Source of the DNA: Methanobacterium sp.
GTDB lineage: Archaea; Methanobacteriota; Methanobacteria; Methanobacteriales; Methanobacteriaceae
Direction of reading: 5' to 3'
Length of the DNA: 22,804 bases
Assembly (NCBI GenBank): GCA_030017655.1
Contig: JASEIM010000017.1
Location: forward strand, 24,049 to 46,852
A program made the translations under genes and the position numbers. The notes beneath the pieces are model-generated. The model searched no databases and was not told the DNA's origin. It worked only from the letters and a program-made list of their open reading frames with translations. The first letter of the stretch is position 1. The number at the start of each line of letters is the position of its first letter. Shown here in pieces: positions 13,523-22,340 of this stretch.

Positions 13523-13954
13523 TCAGTATTTCATGATTAGTTTAAGCCTTTCAAGTTCTTTTGCAACCCTTTCGCGTTTATCAGAAACCATTTCTTCTGA
13601 ATCCATGCATAAACCGCCTGTAGGGCATGTAAGAACACAAATTGGTTTTTCCTCGCCGATACAGAGGTTGCATTTCTTTGCAATTCCACTTTCATCCATA
13701 TGAATGGCACCAATAGGGCATGCATCTCTGCAGAGGCCACAACCTATGCATACATCTTCATTGATTATTATTGCGCCGTCAATTTCTTCTATGGCATCTT
13801 CCGGGCAAATATTAAGACATGGAGCTCTATCCGGTGCACAGTGCAAGCAGTGAACTGGAACACCACTTATAACTCTTATTGCATTTTGAGGGCATTCTCT
13901 TTCACATTTTACACAATCTTCACAGAGTTCCGGTCGTGAAATTAATTCTTTCAT
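13523..13954 (-). CDS. porF: PorF, polyferredoxin-like protein of the pyruvate synthase operon
   Basis: Iron-sulfur protein of 143 residues with 16 cysteines in four [4Fe-4S] motifs: C11-14-17-21, C36-39-46-50, C69-72-75-79 and C95-98-106-110, in the HycB/CooF style of electron-transfer subunits. It is the last gene of the operon, in the position of porF in the porCDABEF cluster of Methanothermobacter. Its likely job is to carry electrons between a hydrogenase or ferredoxin and Por; this is inferred. ATG at 13954 is chosen because AGGAGG at 13966-13961 gives 6-nt spacing; the longer frame from 13996 would overlap porE by 32 nt. Confidence 0.88.
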   Translation of the reverse strand: MKELISRPELCEDCVKCERECPQNAIRVISGVPVHCLHCAPDRAPCLNICPEDAIEEIDGAIIINEDVCIGCGLCRDACPIGAIHMDESGIAKKCNLCIGEEKPICVLTCPTGGLCMDSEEMVSDKRERVAKELERLKLIMKY

Positions 13955-13964
13955 TTTCAGCCTC

Positions 13965-14459
13965 CTATTTAAGAGCATCCTTTGCCCTTGAACCATGTGT
14001 TAAAACATTAACAAGTCCAGTTTTCTTTTTTTTCTTTTTATTAATGCCTGCAATCTTTTCGATATGTTTAGCCTGTTTTTCAAGCTTCATTTCTTCAGCA
14101 TCTACAAGACTAATTGCCCTCTTTGAACATGCTTTAATACATGCTGGTATGTCCAGATCTGGACACTGACTGCATTTATATGATTTTCGCTCATGCATTG
14201 AAATTGAACCAAATGGACAAACTAACATGCATAAAGAGCATCCGATGCACTTTTCATGGTTAATTTCAGTTTTTCCCATGGCTTCTGTGGGACATATTCT
14301 TTCACAGGGAGCGTCTTCACAGTGCTGACAGATTATGGGGTAGTAAGAACCTTCGACTTCTCTGACCATTATACATGAAGTGCCGTGAAGTTCTTTACAT
14401 GCTTCTTCGCAATCCATGCAGCCGTCGCAAATCTCTGGTTGAATGAGTATCTTTTCCAA
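13965..14459 (-). CDS. porE: PorE, polyferredoxin-like protein of the pyruvate synthase operon
   Basis: Iron-sulfur protein of 164 residues, similar in build to PorF: four [4Fe-4S] motifs at C11-14-17-21, C44-47-52-56, C71-74-77-81 and C96-99-107-111. It differs by a C-terminal tail with six lysines in a row at 141-146 and a basic end, perhaps a docking arm. The start is TTG at 14459, with GGGGGAT at 14472-14466 and 6-nt spacing. It begins 12 nt after the porB stop and ends 10 nt before porF. By position and type it matches porE of the methanogen por cluster. Confidence 0.87.
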   Translation of the reverse strand: MEKILIQPEICDGCMDCEEACKELHGTSCIMVREVEGSYYPIICQHCEDAPCERICPTEAMGKTEINHEKCIGCSLCMLVCPFGSISMHERKSYKCSQCPDLDIPACIKACSKRAISLVDAEEMKLEKQAKHIEKIAGINKKKKKKTGLVNVLTHGSRAKDALK

Positions 14460-14471
14460 GATTTTATCCCC

Positions 14472-15338
14472 CTATATTTTAAGTTCGGCACAGACTTGAT
14501 TAACGTAATTTTGTATTCTCTCTTTTTCTTCGTCTGCAAGGTGTTTAAACCGTTTTTGAGCATCTAAGTATTTATTAACAGGTTTTCTTTGAATTGGCCT
14601 GTATGTTACCTTAAAATCACCGTCAACAATCTCATAAAGTATCCACGCCCCTGTATCAACAGCCAATCTTCCAAGTTCTATGGTTTTTGATGAATCGTAA
14701 CCCCATCCTGTTGTACATGGCTGGTGAAGGTGAATATAAGCTGGTCCTTCCATTTCAGACGCCTTTTTAACTTTCTTCATGAAATCTTCAGGGTATGAAA
14801 TTGAAGCTGTTGCAACATATGGCACACTGTGGGCTGCCATTATCATTGGAATGTTTTTCTTTGGCTTGTCTTCACCAAAACTTTCTTTTCCGTGTGGCGA
14901 TGTAGTTGTTGAAGCTCCGTATGGTGTTGCACCACTTCTCTGAACCCCTGTGTTCATGTAAGCTTCGTTATCGTAACATATGTAAATTATGTTGTGTCCC
15001 CTCTCCATTGCTCCAGATAATGCTTGAAGTCCAATATCCGCTGTTCCACCATCTCCAGCAAAGACAACTACATTAACATCATCTTTTCCCTGGGATTTAA
15101 GAGCTCTTTCAACTCCAGAGGCCACTGCTGCAGCGTTTTCAAATGCAACATGAATCCATGGAACTTCCCATGCAGTTTCAGGGTACTGGGATGTAATAAC
15201 CTCTAAACATCCTGTTGCAGATACTGCAACGGTATTTTCACCAAGCATTTTAAGTGCAAGTCTTGCTCCTATGGTAGCACCACATCCTGCACATGCTCTG
15301 TGTCCGGGAGCGAGAAATTCTTGTTCAGGTATTTCCAT
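14472..15338 (-). CDS. porB: Pyruvate:ferredoxin oxidoreductase, beta subunit
   Basis: The 288-residue subunit binds thiamine diphosphate and a [4Fe-4S] cluster. Cluster cysteines: C16 and C19 (RACAGCG), C44 (SATGCLEV) and C208 (HQPCTTGW). Thiamine diphosphate site: AGDGGTADIG at about 94-103 and YDNEAYMNTG at about 122-131. With PorA, C and D it makes pyruvate from acetyl-CoA and CO2 in methanogens. The start is ATG at 15338, just behind the porA stop, with GAGGAGG inside the end of porA; the longer frame from 15365 would overlap porA. The sequence type (EFLAPGHRACAGCG) is PorB rather than KorB. Confidence 0.93.
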   Translation of the reverse strand: MEIPEQEFLAPGHRACAGCGATIGARLALKMLGENTVAVSATGCLEVITSQYPETAWEVPWIHVAFENAAAVASGVERALKSQGKDDVNVVVFAGDGGTADIGLQALSGAMERGHNIIYICYDNEAYMNTGVQRSGATPYGASTTTSPHGKESFGEDKPKKNIPMIMAAHSVPYVATASISYPEDFMKKVKKASEMEGPAYIHLHQPCTTGWGYDSSKTIELGRLAVDTGAWILYEIVDGDFKVTYRPIQRKPVNKYLDAQKRFKHLADEEKERIQNYVNQVCAELKI

Positions 15339-15339
15339 C

Positions 15340-16494
15340 TTAAATTTCCTCCTCTTTGAGTCCAATCCAGTTAATTTTATCGCTATCAGTTGAATTTCTG
15401 GTTATATTCACTATGTTTTTTATGTCATCAGGAGATACATCACGTCCTCCGAGACCTATGATAAATCCTCTTGCATCTATATCCATTTTGGCTTTCATCT
15501 CGTTGAATAAGACTCCTCCAATACCAAAGGATATGTTTTTGTCTAAAATCGCTATCCTGTCAGCGTTTTTAATTGCATCATAAATTTCGTCTTTGGGGAA
15601 TGGTCTGAATGCTATTACTTTAAGAAGTCCAACCTTTTCTCCCTGTCCTCTTAAACTATCTATGACGTCTTTTATTGTACCACAAATTGATCCCATACCT
15701 ACAATAATAATTTCGGCGTCATCACACATGTAATTTTCAACAAAACCATATTCACGACCGAATTTTTCGGCAAATTCTTTATTAACGGCCCTTATGACTT
15801 CTTTTGATTTTTCCATTGCCACTTCCATGTCATATCTTGCTTCCATGTAATAATTTGGATCTGTGAATGTTCCAAGTGACATGGGGTCTTTTGGGTCAAG
15901 ATATGAATGGGTTGGTTTATATTCAGGTAAGAAATCATCTACTTCTTCCTGTGATGGTATATCCACAGGTTCTACGGTGTGAGTAAGTATAAATCCATCT
16001 ACACAAACCATACTTGGAAGTAGAACATCTTCATTTTCAGAAATTTTATAGGCCTGTAGTACAAAGTCAAGTGCTTCCTGAGCATTTTCAGCAAAAAATT
16101 GGAGCCATCCAGTATCTCTTTGGGAAATAGAGTCTTGTTGATCGTTCCATATACTTAATGGTGCTGATAATGCTCTGTTAGCGTTTCCTAATACTATTGG
16201 ATTTCTTAAACCAGCTGCTGCAAATAAAATTTCATGCATTAATGCTAATCCCTGTGATGATGTTGCCGTAAAAGTTCTGACCCCTGTTCCAGATGCACCT
16301 ACAGCTGCACTTATTGCACTGTGTTCAGACTCAACTCTTATGTACTCTGCAGGAAGATCTCCATCGGCAACAAATTGAGCTAGATATTCTGAAATTGATG
16401 TCTGAGGAGTTATTGGGTAAACCGGGATAACTTTTGGCTTTGCAAGCTTAACGGCTTCGGCAATTGCTCTATTTGCAGAAATAACTTTAAGCAT
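15340..16494 (-). CDS. porA: Pyruvate:ferredoxin oxidoreductase, alpha subunit
   Basis: The 384-residue subunit carries the pyrimidine-side domain for thiamine diphosphate (YPITPQT at about 26-32, ESEHSAI) and the central block NANRALSAPLSIWNDQQDS, which is characteristic of PorA and not of 2-oxoglutarate KorA. The C-terminal domain (IIIVGMGSICGTIKDVI, FRPFPKDEI) is the transketolase-C-like part. The ATG directly follows the porD stop (TAAATG), so translation is coupled. The set C-D-A-B-E-F is on one strand with gaps of 12 nt or less. Confidence 0.95.
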   Translation of the reverse strand: MLKVISANRAIAEAVKLAKPKVIPVYPITPQTSISEYLAQFVADGDLPAEYIRVESEHSAISAAVGASGTGVRTFTATSSQGLALMHEILFAAAGLRNPIVLGNANRALSAPLSIWNDQQDSISQRDTGWLQFFAENAQEALDFVLQAYKISENEDVLLPSMVCVDGFILTHTVEPVDIPSQEEVDDFLPEYKPTHSYLDPKDPMSLGTFTDPNYYMEARYDMEVAMEKSKEVIRAVNKEFAEKFGREYGFVENYMCDDAEIIIVGMGSICGTIKDVIDSLRGQGEKVGLLKVIAFRPFPKDEIYDAIKNADRIAILDKNISFGIGGVLFNEMKAKMDIDARGFIIGLGGRDVSPDDIKNIVNITRNSTDSDKINWIGLKEEEI

Positions 16495-16737
16495 TTAATC
16501 TCTCTCCATTTTAATGGCTTTAACAGGACATTCTTCGGCACATATGCCACATCCTTTACAATAATCGTAATCTATTTCATTTTCTTTATTTATGCATCCT
16601 TCCGGGCAAAACAAGAAACAGTTTTCGCAATCTATACATTTTTCTTTATCCAGGATGGGTTTAAAGGTTCTCCAGCTACCTGTTTTATTCTGCTTACTGC
16701 TTCCAGGCTCTTTAACTGTTGCTCCTTTGGCTGTCAT
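16495..16737 (-). CDS. porD: Pyruvate:ferredoxin oxidoreductase, delta (ferredoxin) subunit
   Basis: The 80-residue protein is a two-cluster ferredoxin: C34-37-40-44 and C60-63-66-70, each in C-x2-C-x2-C-x3-C-P form. The N-terminal stretch GSWRTFKPILDKEKC is the usual PorD lead. It passes electrons between PorB and external ferredoxin. The ribosome binding site AGGTGAT (16747-16741) overlaps the stop codon of porC. Confidence 0.94.
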   Translation of the reverse strand: MTAKGATVKEPGSSKQNKTGSWRTFKPILDKEKCIDCENCFLFCPEGCINKENEIDYDYCKGCGICAEECPVKAIKMERD

Positions 16738-16745
16738 GAAATCAC

Positions 16746-17276
16746 CTATTTTTTAATTTGTTCATATGCTATTTTAATGGCTTCAGCGTTTTTTTCGCCT
16801 ATTTTACCGGGGAAAGTCTCTTCAGTTATTTTTACAATAGAATCAAGAGTTACTTCTCCAGTTACACTTGCAAAAGCACCTAACATAACTGTATTTACTA
16901 TAGGAACTCCTAATGTGTCAAGTGCAATCCCAGTTGCGTCAATACTGCTGGAATCTACATTTTCTCCAAGATTAACATCATTTTTGGTGTTCAATATTAC
17001 TTTTCCACCTTCTTTAAGCCCAGATAATACATCTACAGCTTCTAACAGAGTGTCATCTAATACAATAACATAATCAGGATTATAAACTTGATATCTTCTT
17101 CTAATTTGTTTATCAGCTATTCTTGTAAACGCCATGACTGGTGCGCCTTTTCGCTCAGCACCGAAGAATGGGAATGCTTGACAATACTTTCCATCTTCAA
17201 AGGCTGCTTTTGCTAATATCTCAGCAGCTGTTACTGCGCCCTGTCCTCCACGTCCATGAAATCGAATTTCGATCAT
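16746..17276 (-). CDS. porC: Pyruvate:ferredoxin oxidoreductase, gamma subunit
   Basis: The 176-residue gamma subunit is the first gene of the por operon. Family marks: [19 protein letters not shown] at the start and [19 protein letters not shown] in the middle, both typical of PorC. ATG at 17276 is chosen over the longer frame (17306) because GGAGGTA stands at 17287-17281 with 4-nt spacing and the protein then starts MIEIRFHG, as in its relatives. Confidence 0.94.
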
Positions 17277-17315
17277 ACTGTACCTCCATTCCTCATGTAT
17301 AATCATTATAAATTA

Positions 17316-17327
17316 TTATATATATAA
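17316..17327 (-). promoter_or_regulatory. TATA box of the por operon
   Basis: On the minus strand, TTTATATATATA is centred about 45 nt ahead of the porC ATG, so the start should be near 17297, just before the ribosome binding site. Confidence 0.55.
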
Positions 17328-17436
17328 ATGTTGCACATGAACTTATACAATAATATATGAAAAATTTTGCAATTAATAAAAGACAATGATGAGGAATATT
17401 TAAAGGTTGAAAAATATAATGAATAGTTATATTAAC

Positions 17437-17446
17437 CATATAATTA
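17437..17446 (+). promoter_or_regulatory. Possible TATA box of the DHPS-related gene
   Basis: CATATAATTA lies about 40 nt before ATG 17482, with GAGGT at 17472-17476. AATTTAAAG, a few bases further, is an alternative. Confidence 0.3.
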
Positions 17447-17481
17447 ATTTAAAGTCTTAAAATCCTGTTTAGAGGTATGTT

Positions 17482-19050
17482 ATGAAAGTTCTGATAGTAA
17501 CTGGAAAACTTGCAAGTAAGGCCGTTATTAATGCATCAAAAAAATCAAAACAAGATACACATGTTTATACTATAGATACGCCAATTGCTGCATTTTTAAC
17601 CCCCAAAAAAATACTTAAAGAGATTAAGACCCTTGAAGATCCAGAACTCAATTCATTTGACATGATAATAACTCCAGGTCTTATTCGTAAAGATGTAAGG
17701 GAAATAGAATTAAAAACAGGGATTCCTACCTATAAAGGCTCAACAAGTGCTGCAGACCTGAATATAGTCCTGGATATGGCTGATGAGCTGGAACTTTCAT
17801 CTAAAACTCCTGCAGATAAACTGATCGAGGAAGAACTTCAAAAAAGGGCCTTAAAATTTATAGAAAATTTTGAAAAAGATTCTAAAAACATAAAAAAACT
17901 TTTGAAAAAACCCGATAACATTCTTGTGGGCAGCCTACCTGTTGGTGAAGATTTTCCAATGAGAGTTCTTGCTGAAATTGCAAATGCACCTTTACTTAGT
18001 AAAGAAGATTTAATCAAGCGTGCAAAGTATTTTGTAGAATCCGGTGCTCAAATGATAGATATTGGAATGATTGCCGGGGAAACACTGGACCATAAAATCC
18101 CTGAAATGGTAAATGCATTGAAGGAAACTTTTAACGACATTCCTGTAAGTATAGATACCCTGAATCCTGTTGAAATCAAAGCAGCAGTTGATTCTGGTGT
18201 TGATATGGTTTTAAGCCTTGATCTTGGAAACTGTGATGAACTTTTACCTTTAATGGAGGAAAAAAAGATTCCTGCAGTTATTCTACCAACTAATTTCAGC
18301 AAAAACTGGACCCCTAAAACTGTTGAAGATAGGGTAAACGCACTAGAGGAATTAATGGAAAAATGCAGAGGAATTGATGTGATTGCAGACCCTATACTTG
18401 ATCCAATTAACAGCCATAGTATTGTGGAATCAATAATTGCCTGTCATGAGTTTAAAAAGAGGAACAAGGTTCCCCTATTTTTTGGAGTTGGAAATGTAAC
18501 AGAATTACTTGATACAGATTCTGTAGGTGCAAATGCACTTCTTTCGGGAATTGCAACGGAACTTGGTGCAAGTATACTGTTTACACCGGAAGAAAGTGGT
18601 AAAACCATTGGAAGTGTGCATGAACTTTCTGTTTCATCTAAAATGATGTTTTTAGCTAAAAATAGAGGATCCATACCCAAAGACCTGGGAATAAATTTAA
18701 TAGTTTTGAAAGATAAGCGTAAAGGAGAATCAATAACTGAAGAAATAGAAGCACCAGTTATAGATGGTGCAGAAGACTATAAATTCACCCAGGATCCTCA
18801 GGGAAGCTTTAAAATAATGGTTGAAGACGGTTTTATAAGGGCTGTTCACTATATAAAAATGAAACCTGATTTGATTATTAAAGGAAAAACCGCCAAAGCC
18901 GTTTATGACGAGATAATTAAAAGAAGGCTTGTTTCACGCCTTGAACATGCCACTTACCTTGGTGCTGAGCTTCAAAAGGCAGAAATTGCAGCGATACTTA
19001 ATAAAAATTATGTTCAGGATTTTGAATTATTTAAAAAACAGAATTACTAA
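17482..19050 (+). CDS. Dihydropteroate-synthase-related protein (methanopterin biosynthesis type)
   Basis: The 522-residue protein has three parts: an N-terminal domain (about 1-140) with the archaeal lead MKVLIVTGKLASKAV, a pterin-binding TIM barrel like folate DHPS (about 150-390, with GAQMIDIGMIAGE, VSIDTLNPVEIKAAV and VIADPILDPINS), and a C-terminal domain (about 400-520, ending HATYLGAELQKAEIAAIL and YVQD). This three-part form belongs to the DHPS-related family of methanogens, thought to join the pterin to the ribofuranosyl-aminobenzene phosphate arm of tetrahydromethanopterin instead of p-aminobenzoate. The exact reaction is not proven by the sequence. It is divergent from por and leads a run of co-directional genes to 22241. 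Confidence 0.87.
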   Translation: MKVLIVTGKLASKAVINASKKSKQDTHVYTIDTPIAAFLTPKKILKEIKTLEDPELNSFDMIITPGLIRKDVREIELKTGIPTYKGSTSAADLNIVLDMADELELSSKTPADKLIEEELQKRALKFIENFEKDSKNIKKLLKKPDNILVGSLPVGEDFPMRVLAEIANAPLLSKEDLIKRAKYFVESGAQMIDIGMIAGETLDHKIPEMVNALKETFNDIPVSIDTLNPVEIKAAVDSGVDMVLSLDLGNCDELLPLMEEKKIPAVILPTNFSKNWTPKTVEDRVNALEELMEKCRGIDVIADPILDPINSHSIVESIIACHEFKKRNKVPLFFGVGNVTELLDTDSVGANALLSGIATELGASILFTPEESGKTIGSVHELSVSSKMMFLAKNRGSIPKDLGINLIVLKDKRKGESITEEIEAPVIDGAEDYKFTQDPQGSFKIMVEDGFIRAVHYIKMKPDLIIKGKTAKAVYDEIIKRRLVSRLEHATYLGAELQKAEIAAILNKNYVQDFELFKKQNY

Positions 19051-19077
19051 AAAATAATTATTTATCAGGTTATAATC

Positions 19078-20010
19078 ATGAAAACATGCACAAAATGCGG
19101 CGCTACACCAGTAATAATACACAGAAAAGCTTCAGGGCAGATGCTCTGCAAAGAATGTTTCATCCAATCAATTACAGACAAAGTTTTGAAGGGTATTCGA
19201 AGAAATAAGCTTATAGAGAAAGGAGATAAAGTTGCAGTCGCCCTTTCAGGTGGTAAAGATAGTGTAATGGTTCTTGATATTCTTAATTCCCTTTACAAGC
19301 GTAACATAATTGATCTTTTTGCAATAACCATAGATGAAGGCATAGAAGGTTACAGAGAGCATGGAGTTGAAATTGCAATAAGAAATGCACAAAGATTAGG
19401 TATAAAACATAGAATTGCATCAATTAAGGATTATTTTGGAAAAACCCTCGATGAAATCATGGCAGATGACTGCAGAGAACACGGTGCATGCACATACTGC
19501 GGAGTATTTAGAAGATGGATAATAAATAAGATTGCAAGGGAAGAAGGGGCCACAAAAATTGCAACTGGGCATAATCTTGATGATGAGACCCAGGCAATAC
19601 TAATGAATTATCTTGAGGGGAATATTGACAACCTTACACGAATTGGAGCAAAATCAGAGCCAAAAAGTGATAAATTCACCGTTAAGGTAAAACCGCTTCG
19701 TGAAATTCCTGAAAAAGAAGTTGGTTTGTATGCTGTTGCCCGCGAGCTTGATGTTCATTTTGATGAGTGCCCCTACTCAAGGGAATCGTTTAGAGGAGAA
19801 GTAGGAAGATTTGTAAAGGAACTATCGGTTAATCATCCCACAATAATGTATTCAACCCTTAAAGGCTTTGATAAAATCAAACCGGCACTTAAGAAAGAAT
19901 TTTCAGGAAAAAAGGTAAGTATGGGGATGTGTATTAATTGCGGCGAGCCAGCATCCCATGAATTGTGCAGAGCTTGCCTGTTTTCTAAAAAAATTCATGA
20001 AGAGGAATAG
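19078..20010 (+). CDS. ttuA: tRNA 2-thiolation enzyme of the TtuA/NcsA (CTU1) family
   Basis: The 310-residue adenylating sulfurtransferase activates U34 or U54 of tRNA for 2-thiouridine formation. All parts are visible: zinc knuckle 1 (C4, C7, C24, C27), PP-loop SGGKDS at 57-62, the [4Fe-4S] cysteines C138, C141 (ACTYCG) and C231 (DECPYS), GHNLDDETQ at 164-172 and zinc knuckle 2 (C285, C288, C297, C300). Whether position 34 or 54 is modified cannot be told. The next gene encodes a ThiS/MoaD-like sulfur carrier 2 nt downstream, which fits a carrier-fed reaction. Confidence 0.93.
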   Translation: MKTCTKCGATPVIIHRKASGQMLCKECFIQSITDKVLKGIRRNKLIEKGDKVAVALSGGKDSVMVLDILNSLYKRNIIDLFAITIDEGIEGYREHGVEIAIRNAQRLGIKHRIASIKDYFGKTLDEIMADDCREHGACTYCGVFRRWIINKIAREEGATKIATGHNLDDETQAILMNYLEGNIDNLTRIGAKSEPKSDKFTVKVKPLREIPEKEVGLYAVARELDVHFDECPYSRESFRGEVGRFVKELSVNHPTIMYSTLKGFDKIKPALKKEFSGKKVSMGMCINCGEPASHELCRACLFSKKIHEEE

Positions 20011-20012
20011 AT

Positions 20013-20213
20013 ATGGCAATTACAGTAATCATTGGCAAGGATAAACAAGCAGTAGAAATTAATGAAAATATGACCATCAAAGAAGTATTAGATACAATGG
20101 ATATATCCTCTGAAACTGTTGTGGTAAAAAGAAATAATGAAGTCGTGATAGAAGAGGAAATTCTCGAAGATGGAGACGTAATAGAGGTTATCCGTGTTAT
20201 TTACGGTGGTTAA
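20013..20213 (+). CDS. ThiS/MoaD-like sulfur carrier protein (TtuB/SAMP type)
   Basis: Ubiquitin-fold protein of 66 residues ending in Gly-Gly (VIYGG), the end that is adenylated and converted to a thiocarboxylate. The pattern VEINENMTIKEVLDTM, then EILEDGDVIEVI, is typical of ThiS/MoaD proteins. It begins 2 nt after the thiolase stop, so it is very probably the sulfur donor for that enzyme; a role in thiamine or molybdopterin synthesis is less likely, as no such genes are near. An E1-like activating enzyme is not present in the window. Confidence 0.88.
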   Translation: MAITVIIGKDKQAVEINENMTIKEVLDTMDISSETVVVKRNNEVVIEEEILEDGDVIEVIRVIYGG

Positions 20214-20235
20214 TAATAAATTGCGGATGTTAACA

Positions 20236-21363
20236 ATGGAAGATAATAATATTATAGAAGATTATATTTCAAAAAAACAGACAAAAACTGTTAGTCTAAT
20301 CGAAAACTATGTTTTAAAATATTTTAGCATAAAAAATACCCATGTTGAAAAAAAGACCTTTTATTTGATAGTTTGGAATTATGATAGGGATAAATTTGTT
20401 CAATTAGTTGATGATCTCGATAAAATTGGTTATTTACCTTTTATTGATGAATATAAAGGTGAATATAAGATAAATATTGTCCAAAAGCCAGAACACAATG
20501 AATCGCGAGTTCATATTAATGTGATTTTATTTTTAATAACTATTATATCTACAATATCTGCAGGATACTTTTTTAATGGAATAAATTTGTCAACTGGAAC
20601 GTACTTTACAGTAGAAGGCATATTAAATGGAACTGCGTTTTCAATGGCTAATTTAATACAAGGAATAACTTTTTCTGCAGCGCTATTAGCTATAATTGGA
20701 ACTCATGAAACTGCACACTACTTTGCTGCCAGAAAACACAATGTAAAAGCGACTTTACCTTATTTTATACCTGCTCCTACTTTAATCGGAACTTTTGGTG
20801 CAGTTATAAATGTAAAATCAGCAATACCTGATAAAAATGCTCTTTTTGACCTCGGGGCCAGCGGTCCAATTGCAGGATTTATCGTGACAGTTCCAGTTCT
20901 TATAATTGGTGTTCTATTATCAAATATAGGGCCAATACAGAATACAGGGATTTATCTTATCCCTTCACCATTAATGTATATTTCATTTAACTTTTTTTTC
21001 ACTTCAGTTCCTGATGGTTATACTATAATGCTCAGCCCTATAGCTTTTGCTGCTTGGGTCGGAATAATCGTTACAATGCTTAATTTAATGCCCGTAGCAT
21101 TTTTAGACGGAGGACACATCTCAAGATCGCTTTTTAACGAGAAAATTCATAAAATAATATCATTTATAGGTATCAGTGCAACCCTTATCCTTGGATGGAT
21201 CCCGATGGGCATTTTAATGATTATAGTGTTATTTATATCTAAAAGACACCCTGGAGCTCTGGATAATGTATCGAAAATGAGTAGAAATAGAAAGATTTTA
21301 TCTGTAGTAATGGTTATAATTTTTATTCTTTGCTTATCTCCAATTCCTATAACGCAAATTTAA
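20236..21363 (+). CDS. Site-2 protease family membrane metalloprotease
   Basis: Intramembrane zinc protease of the M50 type, 375 residues. HETAH at 157-161 is the zinc-binding HEXXH, and NLMPVAFLDGG (N283, P286, D291) holds the third ligand. A soluble N-terminal domain (1-90) precedes about seven or eight membrane segments, the last at about 350-370. Such proteases cut membrane-bound regulators; the substrate is unknown. ATG 20236 is chosen because GGATGT at 20225-20230 gives 5-nt spacing; the longer frame (20194) would overlap the sulfur carrier gene by 20 nt, and ATG 20227 has no clear ribosome binding site. Confidence 0.9.
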   Translation: MEDNNIIEDYISKKQTKTVSLIENYVLKYFSIKNTHVEKKTFYLIVWNYDRDKFVQLVDDLDKIGYLPFIDEYKGEYKINIVQKPEHNESRVHINVILFLITIISTISAGYFFNGINLSTGTYFTVEGILNGTAFSMANLIQGITFSAALLAIIGTHETAHYFAARKHNVKATLPYFIPAPTLIGTFGAVINVKSAIPDKNALFDLGASGPIAGFIVTVPVLIIGVLLSNIGPIQNTGIYLIPSPLMYISFNFFFTSVPDGYTIMLSPIAFAAWVGIIVTMLNLMPVAFLDGGHISRSLFNEKIHKIISFIGISATLILGWIPMGILMIIVLFISKRHPGALDNVSKMSRNRKILSVVMVIIFILCLSPIPITQI

Positions 21364-21380
21364 GATAATTAGTGATTAAT

Positions 21381-22241
21381 ATGAAAGTCTACTACGAATG
21401 CGCACCCTGTTTCCTTAGACAGGCGAAAGAAGCGCTTGATCTAGCAACCAATGATGAAAATCTCAAAATTGAAGTAATGGAAGAACTTTTAGAAATAATT
21501 TACAATGAATTCAGGCAGGATGCAGTTTCCAATGAAATTGGAACAAAAATCCATCGAACTATAAAGAATAGGACAAAGAATGATGATCCTTATCTCTTAG
21601 AAAAGGAAAAAGGCAACGAAATAGCTTTAAAATTTCTTCCAAAGATAAAGGAGCTTATAAAAGAGAATGATGGCCTTGAAACGTATGTTAAAGCAGCCAT
21701 TGTAGGGAATATAATTGATTTTGGAGCACTTGGCGTTAATTTCGATATTGAAAAGGGAATTATTGAAAATATGAACGAGGGCATAGCCTTAAACCATGTA
21801 AATGAGCTTGAAAAAGAACTGAAAACTGCAAAAAATGTTCTCTATTTAGCAGACAACAATGGGGAAATTGTTTTTGATAAATTGCTCATAGAAAAACTCA
21901 AAGAGTATGATGTTAATGTTACTGTTGCTTTAAAAGAATATCCAATACTTAATGATGCATGCATTGAAGATGCCATACAAATAGGGCTTAATGAAGTTGC
22001 AGAGCTTGTATCTACCGGTACAGACTCTATCGGAATTCTATATGCTGACATATCTAAAGAATTTAAAGAAATTTTTAAAAATTCAGATATGGTTATATCA
22101 AAGGGTCTTGGAAACTATGAAGGTCTAACTGCAATGGAATTAGGAGATAAACCTGTATTCTGCTTACTGAATGCAAAATGTAATCCAATTGCAAAGGATA
22201 TTGGTGTCAACGTTGGCGATAGTGTAGTTTTGAAATTATAA
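21381..22241 (+). CDS. DUF89 (ARMT1-like) protein, probable damage-control phosphatase
   Basis: The 286-residue DUF89 family protein starts with the archaeal signature CAPCFLRQAKEALDLA. The active-site region YLADNNGEIVFDKLLIEKL (DNxGE motif) and SKGLGNYEGL are intact. DUF89 proteins are metal-dependent phosphatases that remove damaged or surplus sugar phosphates; the natural substrate here is unknown. ATG 21381 fits GTGAT at 21372-21376; the longer frame's GTG is part of that site. It is the last gene of the run on this strand. Confidence 0.88.
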   Translation: MKVYYECAPCFLRQAKEALDLATNDENLKIEVMEELLEIIYNEFRQDAVSNEIGTKIHRTIKNRTKNDDPYLLEKEKGNEIALKFLPKIKELIKENDGLETYVKAAIVGNIIDFGALGVNFDIEKGIIENMNEGIALNHVNELEKELKTAKNVLYLADNNGEIVFDKLLIEKLKEYDVNVTVALKEYPILNDACIEDAIQIGLNEVAELVSTGTDSIGILYADISKEFKEIFKNSDMVISKGLGNYEGLTAMELGDKPVFCLLNAKCNPIAKDIGVNVGDSVVLKL

Positions 22242-22244
22242 TGG

Positions 22245-22276
22245 ATTTTAACATAAAATTATTTTAACATAAAATT
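22245..22276. repeat. Two tandem copies of a 16-bp near-palindromic unit
   Basis: ATTTTAACATAAAATT occurs at 22245-22260 and again at 22261-22276 without a gap. Each unit is itself almost a palindrome. It lies just after the DUF89 stop and may aid termination or be slippage. Confidence 0.75.
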
Positions 22277-22313
22277 ATAATTGCTTAATTTATTTTTAAA
22301 ATAAAATAAAAAA

Positions 22314-22340
22314 AGTGGGAAAACATTATTCCCTTTTATT
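22314..22340. terminator. Bidirectional terminator between the convergent DUF89 and DUF11 genes
   Basis: GGGAA (22318-22322) pairs with TTCCC (22329-22333), extended by an A-run before and a T-run after. It ends inside the last codons of the minus-strand gene. Confidence 0.55.

Noticed and set aside
14472..17276. 2-oxoglutarate:ferredoxin oxidoreductase (kor) instead of por
   Set aside because: The PorA block with NANRALSAPLSIWNDQQDS, the PorC block with [16 protein letters not shown], the separate 80-aa ferredoxin subunit and the order C-D-A-B-E-F all point to pyruvate synthase.
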